DNA of 64,000 nucleotides, taken from Sphingopyxis terrae subsp. terrae NBRC 15098. Its GTDB lineage: Bacteria > Pseudomonadota > Alphaproteobacteria > Sphingomonadales > Sphingomonadaceae. A program made the translations under genes and the position numbers. Position 1 is the stretch's first letter; every line of letters begins with the position of its first letter. Positions 36,846-45,377 of the stretch are shown here, one piece after another. The DNA lies in contig NZ_BCZQ01000021.1 in the NCBI RefSeq assembly GCF_001598815.1, positions 43,709 through 107,708 on the forward strand, written 5' to 3'. The notes beneath the pieces were generated by a model. That model ran no database searches and had not been told where the DNA came from. It saw only the letters and a program-made list of their open reading frames with translations.

Positions 36846-37833
36846 GGAAATCCGCGATCGTCATCGCGGTGGCGTCGGGCGCTTCCTCCATCGGCAGATG
36901 GCCGACATCGTCGAGCAGAACGACCTCCGATCCCGCAATCCGGTCGTGAAAGGTTAGCGCGGCGCTCGGGTTGATCAGCCGGTCCTGCTTGCCGAAAAGG
37001 ATGAGCGCCGGCACCTTTATCTCGCCGATCCGGTCGGCCATCGCGGGCTCGCTGTCGAGCGTGGCGCGCAGCGCCGTCGCCTCGCGATTGCCCGGAAAGC
37101 GGAGCAACTCCCAATAGCGGTCGACCATCGCATCATCGACGATGCCGGTTTTCGCGACCGATTGACGGAGCGACTTTTCGACCAGCGAGCGCGGCGTGAT
37201 CTGTCCGGCGAGCCAGCGTCCGACCGGATTTTTGAGAAGCCGGAAGCCGAGATTTGATTCGGGCGCCTTTTCGCCTTTTCGCAGCGGCATGCCCGCCGCA
37301 TCGAGCAACAGGAGCGCATCGACGCGTCCCGGCTCGGCGAGCGCATAGCGCCACGCCACCCAGCCGCCCATCGAATTGCCGCCCAGGATGAAATGATCGA
37401 GGCCGAGCTTGGCCGCCACCACATCAACCGCGGCAATCATCCCCGCAGCGCTGTAATCCTTGTCGGGCGTGCCGCCGGTCAGGCCATGCCCCGGCAGATC
37501 GAGCGTCACGATCCGGTAATCGCCGCCGAGCCTTTTGACGAGCGGTTCCCACGTCTGGAGGCTGCTGTTCGACCCGTGGAGCAGCACGATGGCGCGGCCG
37601 TCGCGCCTGCCCTGATCGCGATAATGGATTCGCTGCCCTGCCGGCCCCGCCGCGAAGCTCGCGTCGGGGCCGCCATATTTGGCGATCATGGCATCGCGGT
37701 CGGCGTCGGGCGTGCGCAGCGCAAGGAAGATCGCGGCGATGACGAGCAACACCGCCAGCGGGATGAGCACCCGCTTGCGGCGGAAGAGCGGCCGCCGCGG
37801 CGGCAGTGGTTCATATTCGTCGTCGTCGATCAT
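36790..37833 (-). CDS. Membrane-anchored alpha/beta hydrolase
   Basis: The 347-residue protein has an Arg-rich cytoplasmic tail, one membrane helix (about residues 21-40), then an alpha/beta hydrolase domain: VLLHGSNSSLQTW (oxyanion), DLPGHGLTGG, nucleophile Ser154 in GGNSMGGW, acid Asp in FGKQDRLINP, and His in DVGHLPMEEAP. The domain therefore probably faces the periplasm. The substrate is unknown. The stop lies inside the end of the opposing hydrolase gene. Confidence 0.85.
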   Translation of the reverse strand: MIDDDEYEPLPPRRPLFRRKRVLIPLAVLLVIAAIFLALRTPDADRDAMIAKYGGPDASFAAGPAGQRIHYRDQGRRDGRAIVLLHGSNSSLQTWEPLVKRLGGDYRIVTLDLPGHGLTGGTPDKDYSAAGMIAAVDVVAAKLGLDHFILGGNSMGGWVAWRYALAEPGRVDALLLLDAAGMPLRKGEKAPESNLGFRLLKNPVGRWLAGQITPRSLVEKSLRQSVAKTGIVDDAMVDRYWELLRFPGNREATALRATLDSEPAMADRIGEIKVPALILFGKQDRLINPSAALTFHDRIAGSEVVLLDDVGHLPMEEAPDATAMTIADFLTRRLAPPSPLPAAPEKR

Positions 37834-37882
37834 CGTCCGTCCCCTCGACCCGCGCGCAAACCTAGCGTGCCGGGGGCGGGCG

Positions 37883-39271
37883 TCAACCGACCCGCTTCAC
37901 CGATCCCTTGTGCGCCCCGACCCCGCCGCGCGGACGAAAGCGACGCTTGCGCTGCGGCTGTGCGCCGTCGCCGGCCGCTGCCTCGCGGCGCGGGCCGCGA
38001 TGGCCGCCGTCGCGCGAACCGCCCTCGCCATGCCCCTTGCGGCGCTGCGCATCGTCGCGCTGGCGCTGCGGGTCACGACCCTTGCTGCCGGTGTCGCGCG
38101 GCGGCTGTGCCGGCTTGGGCAGATTGCGAACCATCTCGCCGAAATTGTCGGGCAGCTTCGCCGGCTCGGCCTTGGTCCGCGTCACGCGTTCGATATCGCG
38201 CAGATAGGGGCGCTCGTCAGGCGCGACAAAGCTGATCGCAACACCCTCCGCTCCGGCGCGCGCCGTGCGGCCGATGCGGTGAACATATTGTTCGGGGACG
38301 TTCGGGATCTCGAAATTGATCACATGGCTGACCCCCGACACGTCGATGCCGCGCGCCGCAATGTCGGTCGCGACGAGCAAACGGACCTGACCCGAACGGA
38401 ACGCCTGCAGCGCGGTCGTGCGCTGCGCCTGGCTCTTGTTGCCGTGGATCGCAAAGGCCTCGATGCCCGCGCCCTTTAAATGGCGGACGACGCGATCGGC
38501 GCCGTGCTTCGTGCGCGTAAAGATCAGGGCGCGGTCGATGTCCTCGCTACGCAGCACATGGTGGAGAAGCGCCTGCTTTTCCTTCTGCTCGACGAAGGTC
38601 ACGCGCTGGCGAATCTTTTCGGCAGTCGTCGCCTGCGGCGCGACCGACACGGTGACCGGATCGTTCAGGAACTGATCGGCAAGGCCCGCAATCTCCTTCG
38701 GCATCGTCGCCGAGAAGAAGAGATTCTGGCGCCGCGACGGCAGCAGCTTGGCAACACGGCGCAGCGAATGGATGAAGCCCATGTCCATCATCTGGTCGGC
38801 TTCATCGAGGACGAAGATTTCGACATCGTCCATGCGCAGCGCGCGCTGATCGATCAGGTCGAGCAGGCGGCCCGGGGTGGCGACGAGAATATCGACTCCC
38901 TGCGCAAGGTCACGAATCTGCTTGTTGATCGGCACGCCGCCGAACACGGTCGAAACGCGCAGCTTGGTGAAACGACCATAGTCGCGGCAGCTCTGCGCAA
39001 TCTGCGCCGCGAGCTCGCGCGTCGGCGCCAGCACCAGCATGCGGCAGCCGCGCGGATTGGCGCGATGCGGATAGGTCAGCAGATGGTGGATCGACGGCAG
39101 CGAGAAACCGGCCGTCTTGCCAGTACCCGTCTGCGCGATGCCACACAGATCGCGGCCCTTCATTAGCGGCGGGATCGCCTGCGTCTGGATCGGGGTCGGG
39201 GTTGTATAATCCTTGGCGGCAAGCGCGCGATTGATGTCGGCGTGCAGGCCAAAGTCGTTGAAACTTGTCAT
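37883..39271 (-). CDS. DEAD-box ATP-dependent RNA helicase, RhlE-like
   Basis: The 462-residue protein carries the full motif set: Q-motif (PTPIQTQAIP), AQTGTGKT, PTRELA, DEAD (VLDEADQMMD), SAT (FFSATMP), and HRIGRTARAG. A basic Arg/Gly/Lys-rich tail of about 90 residues follows, typical of RhlE-type helicases that act in ribosome assembly, RNA decay or cold adaptation. ATG 39271 was chosen because the conserved FNDFGL motif starts there. A hairpin-rich leader lies upstream. Confidence 0.93.
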   Translation of the reverse strand: MTSFNDFGLHADINRALAAKDYTTPTPIQTQAIPPLMKGRDLCGIAQTGTGKTAGFSLPSIHHLLTYPHRANPRGCRMLVLAPTRELAAQIAQSCRDYGRFTKLRVSTVFGGVPINKQIRDLAQGVDILVATPGRLLDLIDQRALRMDDVEIFVLDEADQMMDMGFIHSLRRVAKLLPSRRQNLFFSATMPKEIAGLADQFLNDPVTVSVAPQATTAEKIRQRVTFVEQKEKQALLHHVLRSEDIDRALIFTRTKHGADRVVRHLKGAGIEAFAIHGNKSQAQRTTALQAFRSGQVRLLVATDIAARGIDVSGVSHVINFEIPNVPEQYVHRIGRTARAGAEGVAISFVAPDERPYLRDIERVTRTKAEPAKLPDNFGEMVRNLPKPAQPPRDTGSKGRDPQRQRDDAQRRKGHGEGGSRDGGHRGPRREAAAGDGAQPQRKRRFRPRGGVGAHKGSVKRVG

Positions 39272-39604
39272 AACATACTCACAATGGGCGACGCGCGCAG
39301 CGCCCGTTCGCATCGAACGGACGGCGCACGGCCGCGGGTTCGAAACGACCCGCGTGAAAGGGTGCCTCAAGGGACAAAGCGCGGTGCCGGCTCGTCCCGC
39401 GCTGGCGGCCTTTACGGCGCCTCGGGCGGGAAAATCACGCTGCCGGTGGTTGCGGCGGTGAAGTCCGCCATGCTGCGCTGCACAAGCATATGGCGAATAT
39501 TACGCGAAATTGCAAGATGATTGCTCGGGCCGGGATTGCCCCCCTCGCCAGTTCGTGCTGATCTTGTTCCTGCAAGACCGAATGAAGGGGAGAGCGGGAG
39601 CGCC
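39272..39604. other. Divergent helicase/glpK gap with hairpin-rich helicase leader
   Basis: This 333-base gap holds no credible gene. Near the helicase start are two clean hairpins: CCGTTCG/CGAACGG (39304-39310, 39314-39320) and CGCGGGT/ACCCGCG (39333-39339, 39348-39354). The first shares 13 bases with the REP-like element at 30319. Near glpK the sequence is AT-richer and ends with a GGGGAGAGCGGGAG ribosome site. Long structured leaders are common for cold-regulated helicase genes, but no regulatory motif was identified with confidence. Confidence 0.5.
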
Positions 39605-41077
39605 ATGCCGGAAAAGATTATCGTCATCGACGAAGGCACGACATCGACCCGCGCCATGCTTTTCGACGCGAGCGGCACGCCGCTCGGCAGCGCGCAGCGC
39701 GAGTTTCGCCAGCATTATCCGGGCCCCGGCCTCGTCGAACATGATGCCGAGGAAATATGGCAGGCGACCCTCGCGTGCACGCGCACGATGATCGACAAGG
39801 CCGGTGGCGCGGCCAATATCGCCGCGATCGGCATCACCAACCAGCGCGAAACGATCGTGTTCTGGGACCGGACGACCGGCCGGCCGCTCGCCCCCGCAAT
39901 CGTGTGGCAGGATCGGCGGACCGCCGCCGATTGCGCGAAGCTCAAGGAGGCCGGGCACGAACCGGCGGTGCAGGCCAAGAGCGGCCTGCTGCTCGATCCC
40001 TACTTTTCCGGCAGCAAGATCGGCTGGGCGCTGCGCAACTGGCCGCAGTTGGCCCCGGCGGGCGATCGGCTCGCCGTCGGGACGATCGAATCCTATCTCG
40101 TCTATCGCCTGACCGGCGGCGCGCATGTGACCGACGCGACCAATGCCTCACGCACGCTGTTGATGGCGATCGACGGCGACGGGGGCTGGGACGGCGGCCT
40201 GTGCGACCTGTTCGGCGTTCCCATGCGACTGCTGCCCGAAATCGTCGATTGCACCGCAACGGTCGGCACCACCGACCCGGAGCTGTTCGGCGGCGCGATC
40301 CCGATTGCGGGGATGGCGGGCGACCAACAGGCGGCAACGATCGGCCAGGCCTGTCTGGACCCGGGACAGACCAAGGCAACCTTCGGCACCGGCGCCTTCA
40401 TCCTGTCGGCGAGCGGCACGGAACGGCCGCATTCGGCCAACCGGCTGCTCGCGACCATATTGGTTCAGGAAAACGGGCGCCGCAGCTATGCGCTCGAAGG
40501 ATCGGTATTCGTGGCGGGAAGCCTGATAAAGTGGCTCCGTGACGGCCTCGGCCTGCTTGCGAACGCAGGTGAGAGCGAGGCGCTGGCCCGCTCGGTTCCG
40601 GATAATGGCGGTGTCTATCTGGTCCCCGCGCTTGCAGGACTGGGTGCACCGCACTGGCGACCCGATGCGCTCGCTGCGATATCGGGGCTGAGTTTCGCGA
40701 GTGGCAAGGCGCATGTCGCCCGCGCCGCGCTGGAAGCGCAGGCCTATCAGGCGCATGATCTGAAAGCCGCCTTCGCGGCCGATGGCGTCGATTGGGCCGA
40801 TCTGCGGATCGACGGCGGCATGGCGGCGAACGACTGGATGGCGCAGGATCTGGCCGATATGCTCGCCTTGATCGTCGAGCGACCCGAATTTGTCGAAAGC
40901 ACCGCCCTCGGCGCCGCGATGCTGGCTGCCTGTGGCGCCGGACTCTACCCCGACCTCGCCACCGCAGCGGGGACGATGCGCGGGCGTGCGACACGCTTCA
41001 TCCCGGCGTTGAACGACGCGCAACGCAAAACGCGCCTTGCCGGCTGGCAAAGCGCGCTCGCGAAAATCTTGACCTGA
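39605..41077 (+). CDS. glpK: Glycerol kinase
   Basis: GlpK phosphorylates glycerol to sn-glycerol-3-phosphate. The 490-residue FGGY-family protein has IVIDEGTTSTRAMLFD (phosphate 1), GITNQRETIVFWDR, IVWQDRRT, GDQQAATIGQAC, KATFGTGAFIL and the C-terminal IDGGMAANDWMAQ adenosine motif. No glpF or glpD is adjacent. The ATG at 39605 follows a GGGAG ribosome site. The shorter-than-usual family spacing and single-gene setting are unremarkable. Confidence 0.95.
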   Translation: MPEKIIVIDEGTTSTRAMLFDASGTPLGSAQREFRQHYPGPGLVEHDAEEIWQATLACTRTMIDKAGGAANIAAIGITNQRETIVFWDRTTGRPLAPAIVWQDRRTAADCAKLKEAGHEPAVQAKSGLLLDPYFSGSKIGWALRNWPQLAPAGDRLAVGTIESYLVYRLTGGAHVTDATNASRTLLMAIDGDGGWDGGLCDLFGVPMRLLPEIVDCTATVGTTDPELFGGAIPIAGMAGDQQAATIGQACLDPGQTKATFGTGAFILSASGTERPHSANRLLATILVQENGRRSYALEGSVFVAGSLIKWLRDGLGLLANAGESEALARSVPDNGGVYLVPALAGLGAPHWRPDALAAISGLSFASGKAHVARAALEAQAYQAHDLKAAFAADGVDWADLRIDGGMAANDWMAQDLADMLALIVERPEFVESTALGAAMLAACGAGLYPDLATAAGTMRGRATRFIPALNDAQRKTRLAGWQSALAKILT

Positions 41078-41081
41078 TCTT

Positions 41082-41106
41082 CGCCCCCGACTTCGCGGGG
41101 GCGACG
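41082..41106 (+). repeat. GC hairpin after glpK, CTTCGCGGGG repeat family
   Basis: A perfect 8-bp stem pairs CGCCCCCG (41082-41089) with CGGGGGCG (41096-41103) around ACTTCG. It sits between the convergent glpK and rpmE stops and could stop or stabilise transcripts, though no T-run follows. The 16 bases at 41091-41106 are identical to 29433-29448. Confidence 0.6.
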
Positions 41107-41110
41107 TCGA

Positions 41111-41338
41111 TCAGCGCTTGAGGGTAAGGCCACCGAAGCGCTTGTTGAACTTGGCGACCTGGCCGCCCTGATCGAGCAGGCGCTGGTTGCCGCCGGTCCA
41201 CGCCGGGTGCGCGGTGGGGTCGATTTCGAGCGTCATCACGTCACCTTCGCTGCCCCAGGTCGAGCGCGTCTGATATTCGGTGCCGTCGGTCATCTTGACC
41301 GTGATCATGTGATAGGCCGGATGGATGTCTTTTTTCAT
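41111..41338 (-). CDS. rpmE: 50S ribosomal protein bL31, cysteine-free type
   Basis: The 75-residue protein opens [19 protein letters not shown] and ends KFNKRFGG, typical of bL31. The CxC and CxxC zinc ligands of the E. coli-type protein are absent: the equivalent region reads [14 protein letters not shown] and HPAWTGG. It is therefore a zinc-independent form, apparently usual in some alphaproteobacteria. AGGAG precedes the ATG, and two hairpins lie just upstream. Confidence 0.95.
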   Translation of the reverse strand: MKKDIHPAYHMITVKMTDGTEYQTRSTWGSEGDVMTLEIDPTAHPAWTGGNQRLLDQGGQVAKFNKRFGGLTLKR

Positions 41339-41353
41339 GTCTTAAGCTCCTGT

Positions 41354-41422
41354 GCCGCTGGTTTCCGACCAGCGGCGTGAGTCGGTACGATCCCCGCAGG
41401 GGGCCGCGAAGCGGCTGCCCCT
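41354..41422 (-). promoter_or_regulatory. Tandem hairpins in the rpmE leader
   Basis: A perfect 9-bp stem (41354-41362 with 41368-41376, 5-base loop) lies 15 bases before the rpmE start and directly abuts its AGGAG ribosome site. A second hairpin (GCCGC 41403-41407 with 41411-41415, extended by AGGGG/CCCCT at 41398-41402 and 41418-41422) lies just upstream. rpmE is known to be autogenously controlled at translation in E. coli. A similar role here is inference. The first hairpin could instead end fabZ transcripts. Confidence 0.5.
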
Positions 41423-41477
41423 AACGACGAACGGAAGGAATTGCAACCCGCCGCATGGCCGGGCGGGCGCGTATCAT

Positions 41478-41951
41478 TCAATCGCTCGGCGGATCGGCGA
41501 TCATTGCGGTGAACTGGCATTCGGTTGCCAGTTGATCGCCCAGCATCGCCCGGCCTTCGAACTTGCAGATGTTCCGCTTGGTCTGCAGGATCGTGACATG
41601 CAGGTCGAGCAGATGGCCCGGCTCCACGGGTTTGCGGAACTTAACCCCGTCGATCCCCATGAAATAGACGAGCTTGCCCGATCCCGCGAGGCCCAGTGAT
41701 TCGATCGCGAGCACCCCGCCCGCCTGCGCCAGCGCCTCGATAATGAGGACACCGGGCATGATCGGCCGGCCGGGGAAATGACCCTGGAAAAAGGGCTCGT
41801 TGATCGTGACCGCCTTCACCGCATGGATGCTGATGTCGCGGATCATCGATTCGACGCGGTCGACGAGCAGCATCGGGTAACGATGCGGAAGCAGACTCAG
41901 GATCCGGCGGATATCCGCCGGACCCATCGTCTTGTCATCGCTGTCGGTCAT
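41478..41951 (-). CDS. fabZ: 3-hydroxyacyl-ACP dehydratase FabZ
   Basis: FabZ dehydrates 3-hydroxyacyl-ACP in fatty acid elongation. The 157-residue hot-dog-fold protein has [13 protein letters not shown], the catalytic His in [14 protein letters not shown] and Glu in IEALAQAGG. It starts 6 bases after the skp stop. In LPS-producing bacteria lpxD and lpxA flank it. Here the neighbours are skp and rpmE. Confidence 0.97.
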   Translation of the reverse strand: MTDSDDKTMGPADIRRILSLLPHRYPMLLVDRVESMIRDISIHAVKAVTINEPFFQGHFPGRPIMPGVLIIEALAQAGGVLAIESLGLAGSGKLVYFMGIDGVKFRKPVEPGHLLDLHVTILQTKRNICKFEGRAMLGDQLATECQFTAMIADPPSD

Positions 41952-41957
41952 GCGCGC

Positions 41958-42641
41958 TTAGCGGGTGACCGGCGGCGTGCCGCCCGACGCGGCCGGCTGG
42001 GTCGCCGCGGCGGCGCGTGCCTGGTCCATCGCCTGCTGGTTCTTCTGCTGCACGAGCTGGCCGGGCTTGTAACCCGCCGGCGGCGTGATCGACACGTTCG
42101 GCAGAATGCGGTTAAGTTCGGTAACGACCGCATCGGTGATGTCGGTGCTCGGGTCGCGCGCCAGCACGGCGTCGGGCTGCAGCAGCAGGTCGACCTTCTT
42201 GGCGGTCATCGCGGCGCGGATCGCCTCGTTCATGCGAACGCTGATCTGATCCTCAACATAGGCGATCGCGAGGTCGACAGGTTCGCCGATCTTGTTAAGC
42301 TCGGCGGAAGCCGACTGGCGCTTGTCCTGCACGGCCTTGGCAGCGGCCTGGAGCGCAGCCTGATTCTGCGGCGTCTTCTTCGCTTCTTCATTATATTTCG
42401 CCACCAGCACGTTCAGTTCGGCCTGCAGCGTCTGACCGCGGGTTTCCTGCTGGTCGATCTGCGCCTTGTAGGTCGTCTGGATCTGCTGCGATGCGACAGT
42501 GAAGGCGTTCGAACGCGAGGCCGCAACGCGAACGTCGGCGAGCGCGACCGATTTTGCCTGTGCAATGGCCGGAGCCGACAGAAGCGGCGAAACCGAAAGC
42601 GCGGCAATGGCGAGCGCCGAAGCGGCAATAATTTTCTTCAT
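41958..42641 (-). CDS. skp: Periplasmic chaperone OmpH/Skp family
   Basis: Skp carries unfolded outer-membrane proteins to the Bam complex. The 227-residue precursor has a signal peptide (MKKIIAASALAIAALSVSPLLSAPAIAQA) and a helical, charged middle (about 70-140) that forms the jellyfish-like arms. The C-terminal extension (PPAGYKPGQLVQQKNQQ and on) is Ala/Gln-rich and longer than in E. coli Skp (161). It shares one base with the bamA stop (TGATG), so the two are coupled. Confidence 0.9.
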   Translation of the reverse strand: MKKIIAASALAIAALSVSPLLSAPAIAQAKSVALADVRVAASRSNAFTVASQQIQTTYKAQIDQQETRGQTLQAELNVLVAKYNEEAKKTPQNQAALQAAAKAVQDKRQSASAELNKIGEPVDLAIAYVEDQISVRMNEAIRAAMTAKKVDLLLQPDAVLARDPSTDITDAVVTELNRILPNVSITPPAGYKPGQLVQQKNQQAMDQARAAAATQPAASGGTPPVTR

Positions 42642-45304
42642 CAGAATTGTGTTCCTACATTGAATGAGAAGCGTTTCGTATCGTCACCCTCTTCTTTGCG
42701 GAGGGCGTAAGCGAAGTCGATCCGGAAAGGACCAAACGGAGAGTTCCAGTTGACGCCGGCGCCGATCGCCACACGCGGTTTCCAGCTGTCGCCCAGATAG
42801 CGTTCCTCGAACGGTGCCAAGGGGACATAACCATTCTCGAGCTCGCAGGTCGAGTAAATCGTGGTGCCGGTCGTCAGTGTCGCGAATTTCGTATCCCCGG
42901 TCGAGGCGTTGCGGCACTTGTATTTCGTCAAATTATCTGACGGATCCTTGAAATCGGCAAGCGTAGTCAGCGTCGGCCGCTTCACACCCCAGACCGAACC
43001 AAAGTCAAGGAACACCGAAGGCCGAAGTCCCAGCTCCTTCGCGCCGCTCCCGAGCGGGATATCGACTTCGAAGCGCCCCTTATAATAGGCGCGACCACCC
43101 AGAGCATCGTCAACACGCGCATTATTCGACGTGTCGAGGATCGGGTTCGCCGGATCAATCACGTTGACATTACCATAGCGCACGACGCGCGGGCCGACGC
43201 CGCGGATGTCAAACCCGCGCAATTGCGGTTCGCCGAGGAAAAAGCGGTCCGTCAGGCGCACCTTGTCGCTGTTCGGGCTTGGTGCGCTGCCGAGCGGATA
43301 GATGTAACCGCCTTCGGCAGAGATATTCAGAATGAGCTGGCCGCTGAGCCTGAAATGCTTGCTCGCCGTTGCGGTCGTCCGGACATATCGAACACTGCCG
43401 CCAAGCCCGGCAAAATCCTGTCCCAGCGTGAAGGACTGACCGCGCGTCGGGCGCAGGCGATTGTCGCGATCGTCATAGGCGATGGTGTAACCGACCAGCG
43501 ACGTCGTGCGCTTGCCGATCGCGTCGCAAAGATAGCGGCCGGCGATCAGCGGGTCGCAGTTTCCGCCGAAATAATAGAGATTCTTGTCGAGCGTCACATC
43601 GTCTAGATTGAGGCTATAACGACCGAACACCGACATGAATTCGGTAAGCGGAACACCCATATTGACCTGGAAGCCCGTCGTAACCTGCTGGAAGGTCGTC
43701 TGGCGGTTGTTGTTGATGAAGTTGAACGAGTTGAGGTCACGGCGATAGATGCTGCCGCCGAGCGAGATATTGCGGTCGAACAGATAGGGTTCGGTGAAGC
43801 CAAGCTCGACCGACTTCGAATAGCTCGAATAATTGACCGACGCCTGAAGCTGCTGGCCGAGACCGCGGAAGTTGCGCTGGCGGATCGACGCCTGGAGCAG
43901 AAAATTCTCGATCGACGAGAAACCGGCCGAAAGCGACAATTCGCCCGTCGGCTTTTCCTCGACATTGGTTTCGAGGATGATGCGATCGGGGGTCGAGCCT
44001 TCCTTGCGCTCGATCTCCAACTTGTCCTGGAAATAGCCAAGGCTGTTCAGGCGGTTCTCGGTGCGCTTGACGCCGAAGCTGTTGAAGGCGTCGCCTTCGT
44101 TAAGGCGAAACTCGCGGCGCACCACCTTGTCATGCGTCAGCGTGTTGCCGTTGACGTCGATGCGCTCGACATAGGTGCGTGGGCTTTCGCCGACGTCGAA
44201 AGTGATCGCCATCGTCCGCGTTTCGGGATCGCGGCGGAATTGGGGATTGATGTCAGCGAAGGCATAGCCGAAGAGGCCGGCGGTTTCGCTCAGGCTTTCC
44301 ACTGTATCTTCCACAAGCTTGGCGTCGTACCAGTCGCCCGTCTTCATCGGCAGCAGGCGCTTCAGCGTCTCCGGCTTGAAGTCGCGCAGCTGGCTCTTCA
44401 CGTCGATGTCGCCGAATTTGTAGCGCTCGCCTTCCTCCACCACATAGGTGATGATGAAGTCCTGCTTGTTGCTGGTCAGCTCCGCCACCGCCGAAATCAC
44501 GCGGAAGTCGGCATAGCCGTGCTGGAGATAGAAGAGGCGCAGCTTCTGCTGGTCATAGGCCAGACGATCGGGATCGTAGGTCGTGTTCGACGACAGGATA
44601 TTGCCGAGGCTGGCCTGCTTCGTCGCCATTTCGCCGCGCAGTTCGCCGTCGCTGAACTGTTCGTTGCCGATGATGTTGATCTGGCGGACCTTCGACTTCG
44701 GCCCTTCGTCGATCTCGAACACCACATCGACGCGGTTCTGATCGAGCTGGACCATCTTGGGGTCGACGGTCGCGGCGAAGCGGCCCTGCCGCTTGTAGAG
44801 TTCGATGATGCGCGCGACGTCGGCGCGGACCTTCGAGCGGGTGAAAATCTGACGCGGCGCAAGCTTGATCTCGGGCCGGATCTTGTCTTCCTTCAGCCGC
44901 TTGTTGCCTTCGAGGATGACGCGGTTGATGACGGGGTTTTCCGTCACCTGGATCGTCAGCGCGCCATTGTCGTCGCTGATCTGATAATCCTTGAACAATT
45001 CGGTCGACGCCAGATCCTTGAGTGCCTGGTCGAGTACCGAACGGTCATAGGGCTGCCCCACGCGCAGGCGCAGATAGGAGAGGATCGTCTGCGCCTCGAG
45101 CCGCTGGTTGCCGACGACGGTGATCGTCTTGATCGTCGCCGCGGTCGGTGCCGCCTCGGTCGGCGGAACGGGCAGCGTCGATGTCACCGGCGGCGGGGCG
45201 ACCTGAGCCAGCGCCGCAACCGGCCACGCCAGCATCGACCCGGTCAAAAGCACCGCGGTCAGTCGCGTCCGTGCCGAAAATTTCTGTGAAGCCACACCGT
45301 TCAT
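42641..45304 (-). CDS. bamA: Outer-membrane assembly factor BamA
   Basis: BamA inserts beta-barrel proteins into the outer membrane. The 887-residue precursor has a signal peptide (cleaved near AALAQ), a Pro-rich spacer, five POTRA domains (from TIKTITVVGNQRL to about residue 430) and a 16-strand barrel with the conserved VRGF-like QLRGFDIRGVGPR loop-6 motif, ending FSFNVGTQF. ATG 45304 was chosen. A TTG 27 codons upstream overlaps rseP but yields no sensible signal sequence. An extracellular insert with two Cys pairs is visible (NCDPLIAGRYLC, KCRN...STCE). Confidence 0.96.
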   Translation of the reverse strand: MNGVASQKFSARTRLTAVLLTGSMLAWPVAALAQVAPPPVTSTLPVPPTEAAPTAATIKTITVVGNQRLEAQTILSYLRLRVGQPYDRSVLDQALKDLASTELFKDYQISDDNGALTIQVTENPVINRVILEGNKRLKEDKIRPEIKLAPRQIFTRSKVRADVARIIELYKRQGRFAATVDPKMVQLDQNRVDVVFEIDEGPKSKVRQINIIGNEQFSDGELRGEMATKQASLGNILSSNTTYDPDRLAYDQQKLRLFYLQHGYADFRVISAVAELTSNKQDFIITYVVEEGERYKFGDIDVKSQLRDFKPETLKRLLPMKTGDWYDAKLVEDTVESLSETAGLFGYAFADINPQFRRDPETRTMAITFDVGESPRTYVERIDVNGNTLTHDKVVRREFRLNEGDAFNSFGVKRTENRLNSLGYFQDKLEIERKEGSTPDRIILETNVEEKPTGELSLSAGFSSIENFLLQASIRQRNFRGLGQQLQASVNYSSYSKSVELGFTEPYLFDRNISLGGSIYRRDLNSFNFINNNRQTTFQQVTTGFQVNMGVPLTEFMSVFGRYSLNLDDVTLDKNLYYFGGNCDPLIAGRYLCDAIGKRTTSLVGYTIAYDDRDNRLRPTRGQSFTLGQDFAGLGGSVRYVRTTATASKHFRLSGQLILNISAEGGYIYPLGSAPSPNSDKVRLTDRFFLGEPQLRGFDIRGVGPRVVRYGNVNVIDPANPILDTSNNARVDDALGGRAYYKGRFEVDIPLGSGAKELGLRPSVFLDFGSVWGVKRPTLTTLADFKDPSDNLTKYKCRNASTGDTKFATLTTGTTIYSTCELENGYVPLAPFEERYLGDSWKPRVAIGAGVNWNSPFGPFRIDFAYALRKEEGDDTKRFSFNVGTQF

Positions 45305-45377
45305 CCCGCAAAAATCCGTATCCCTGCGCCCAGGCCCCGCTCCGGCCCAAGTGCGCGCTCTCCCTGCCTTAGTCTGG

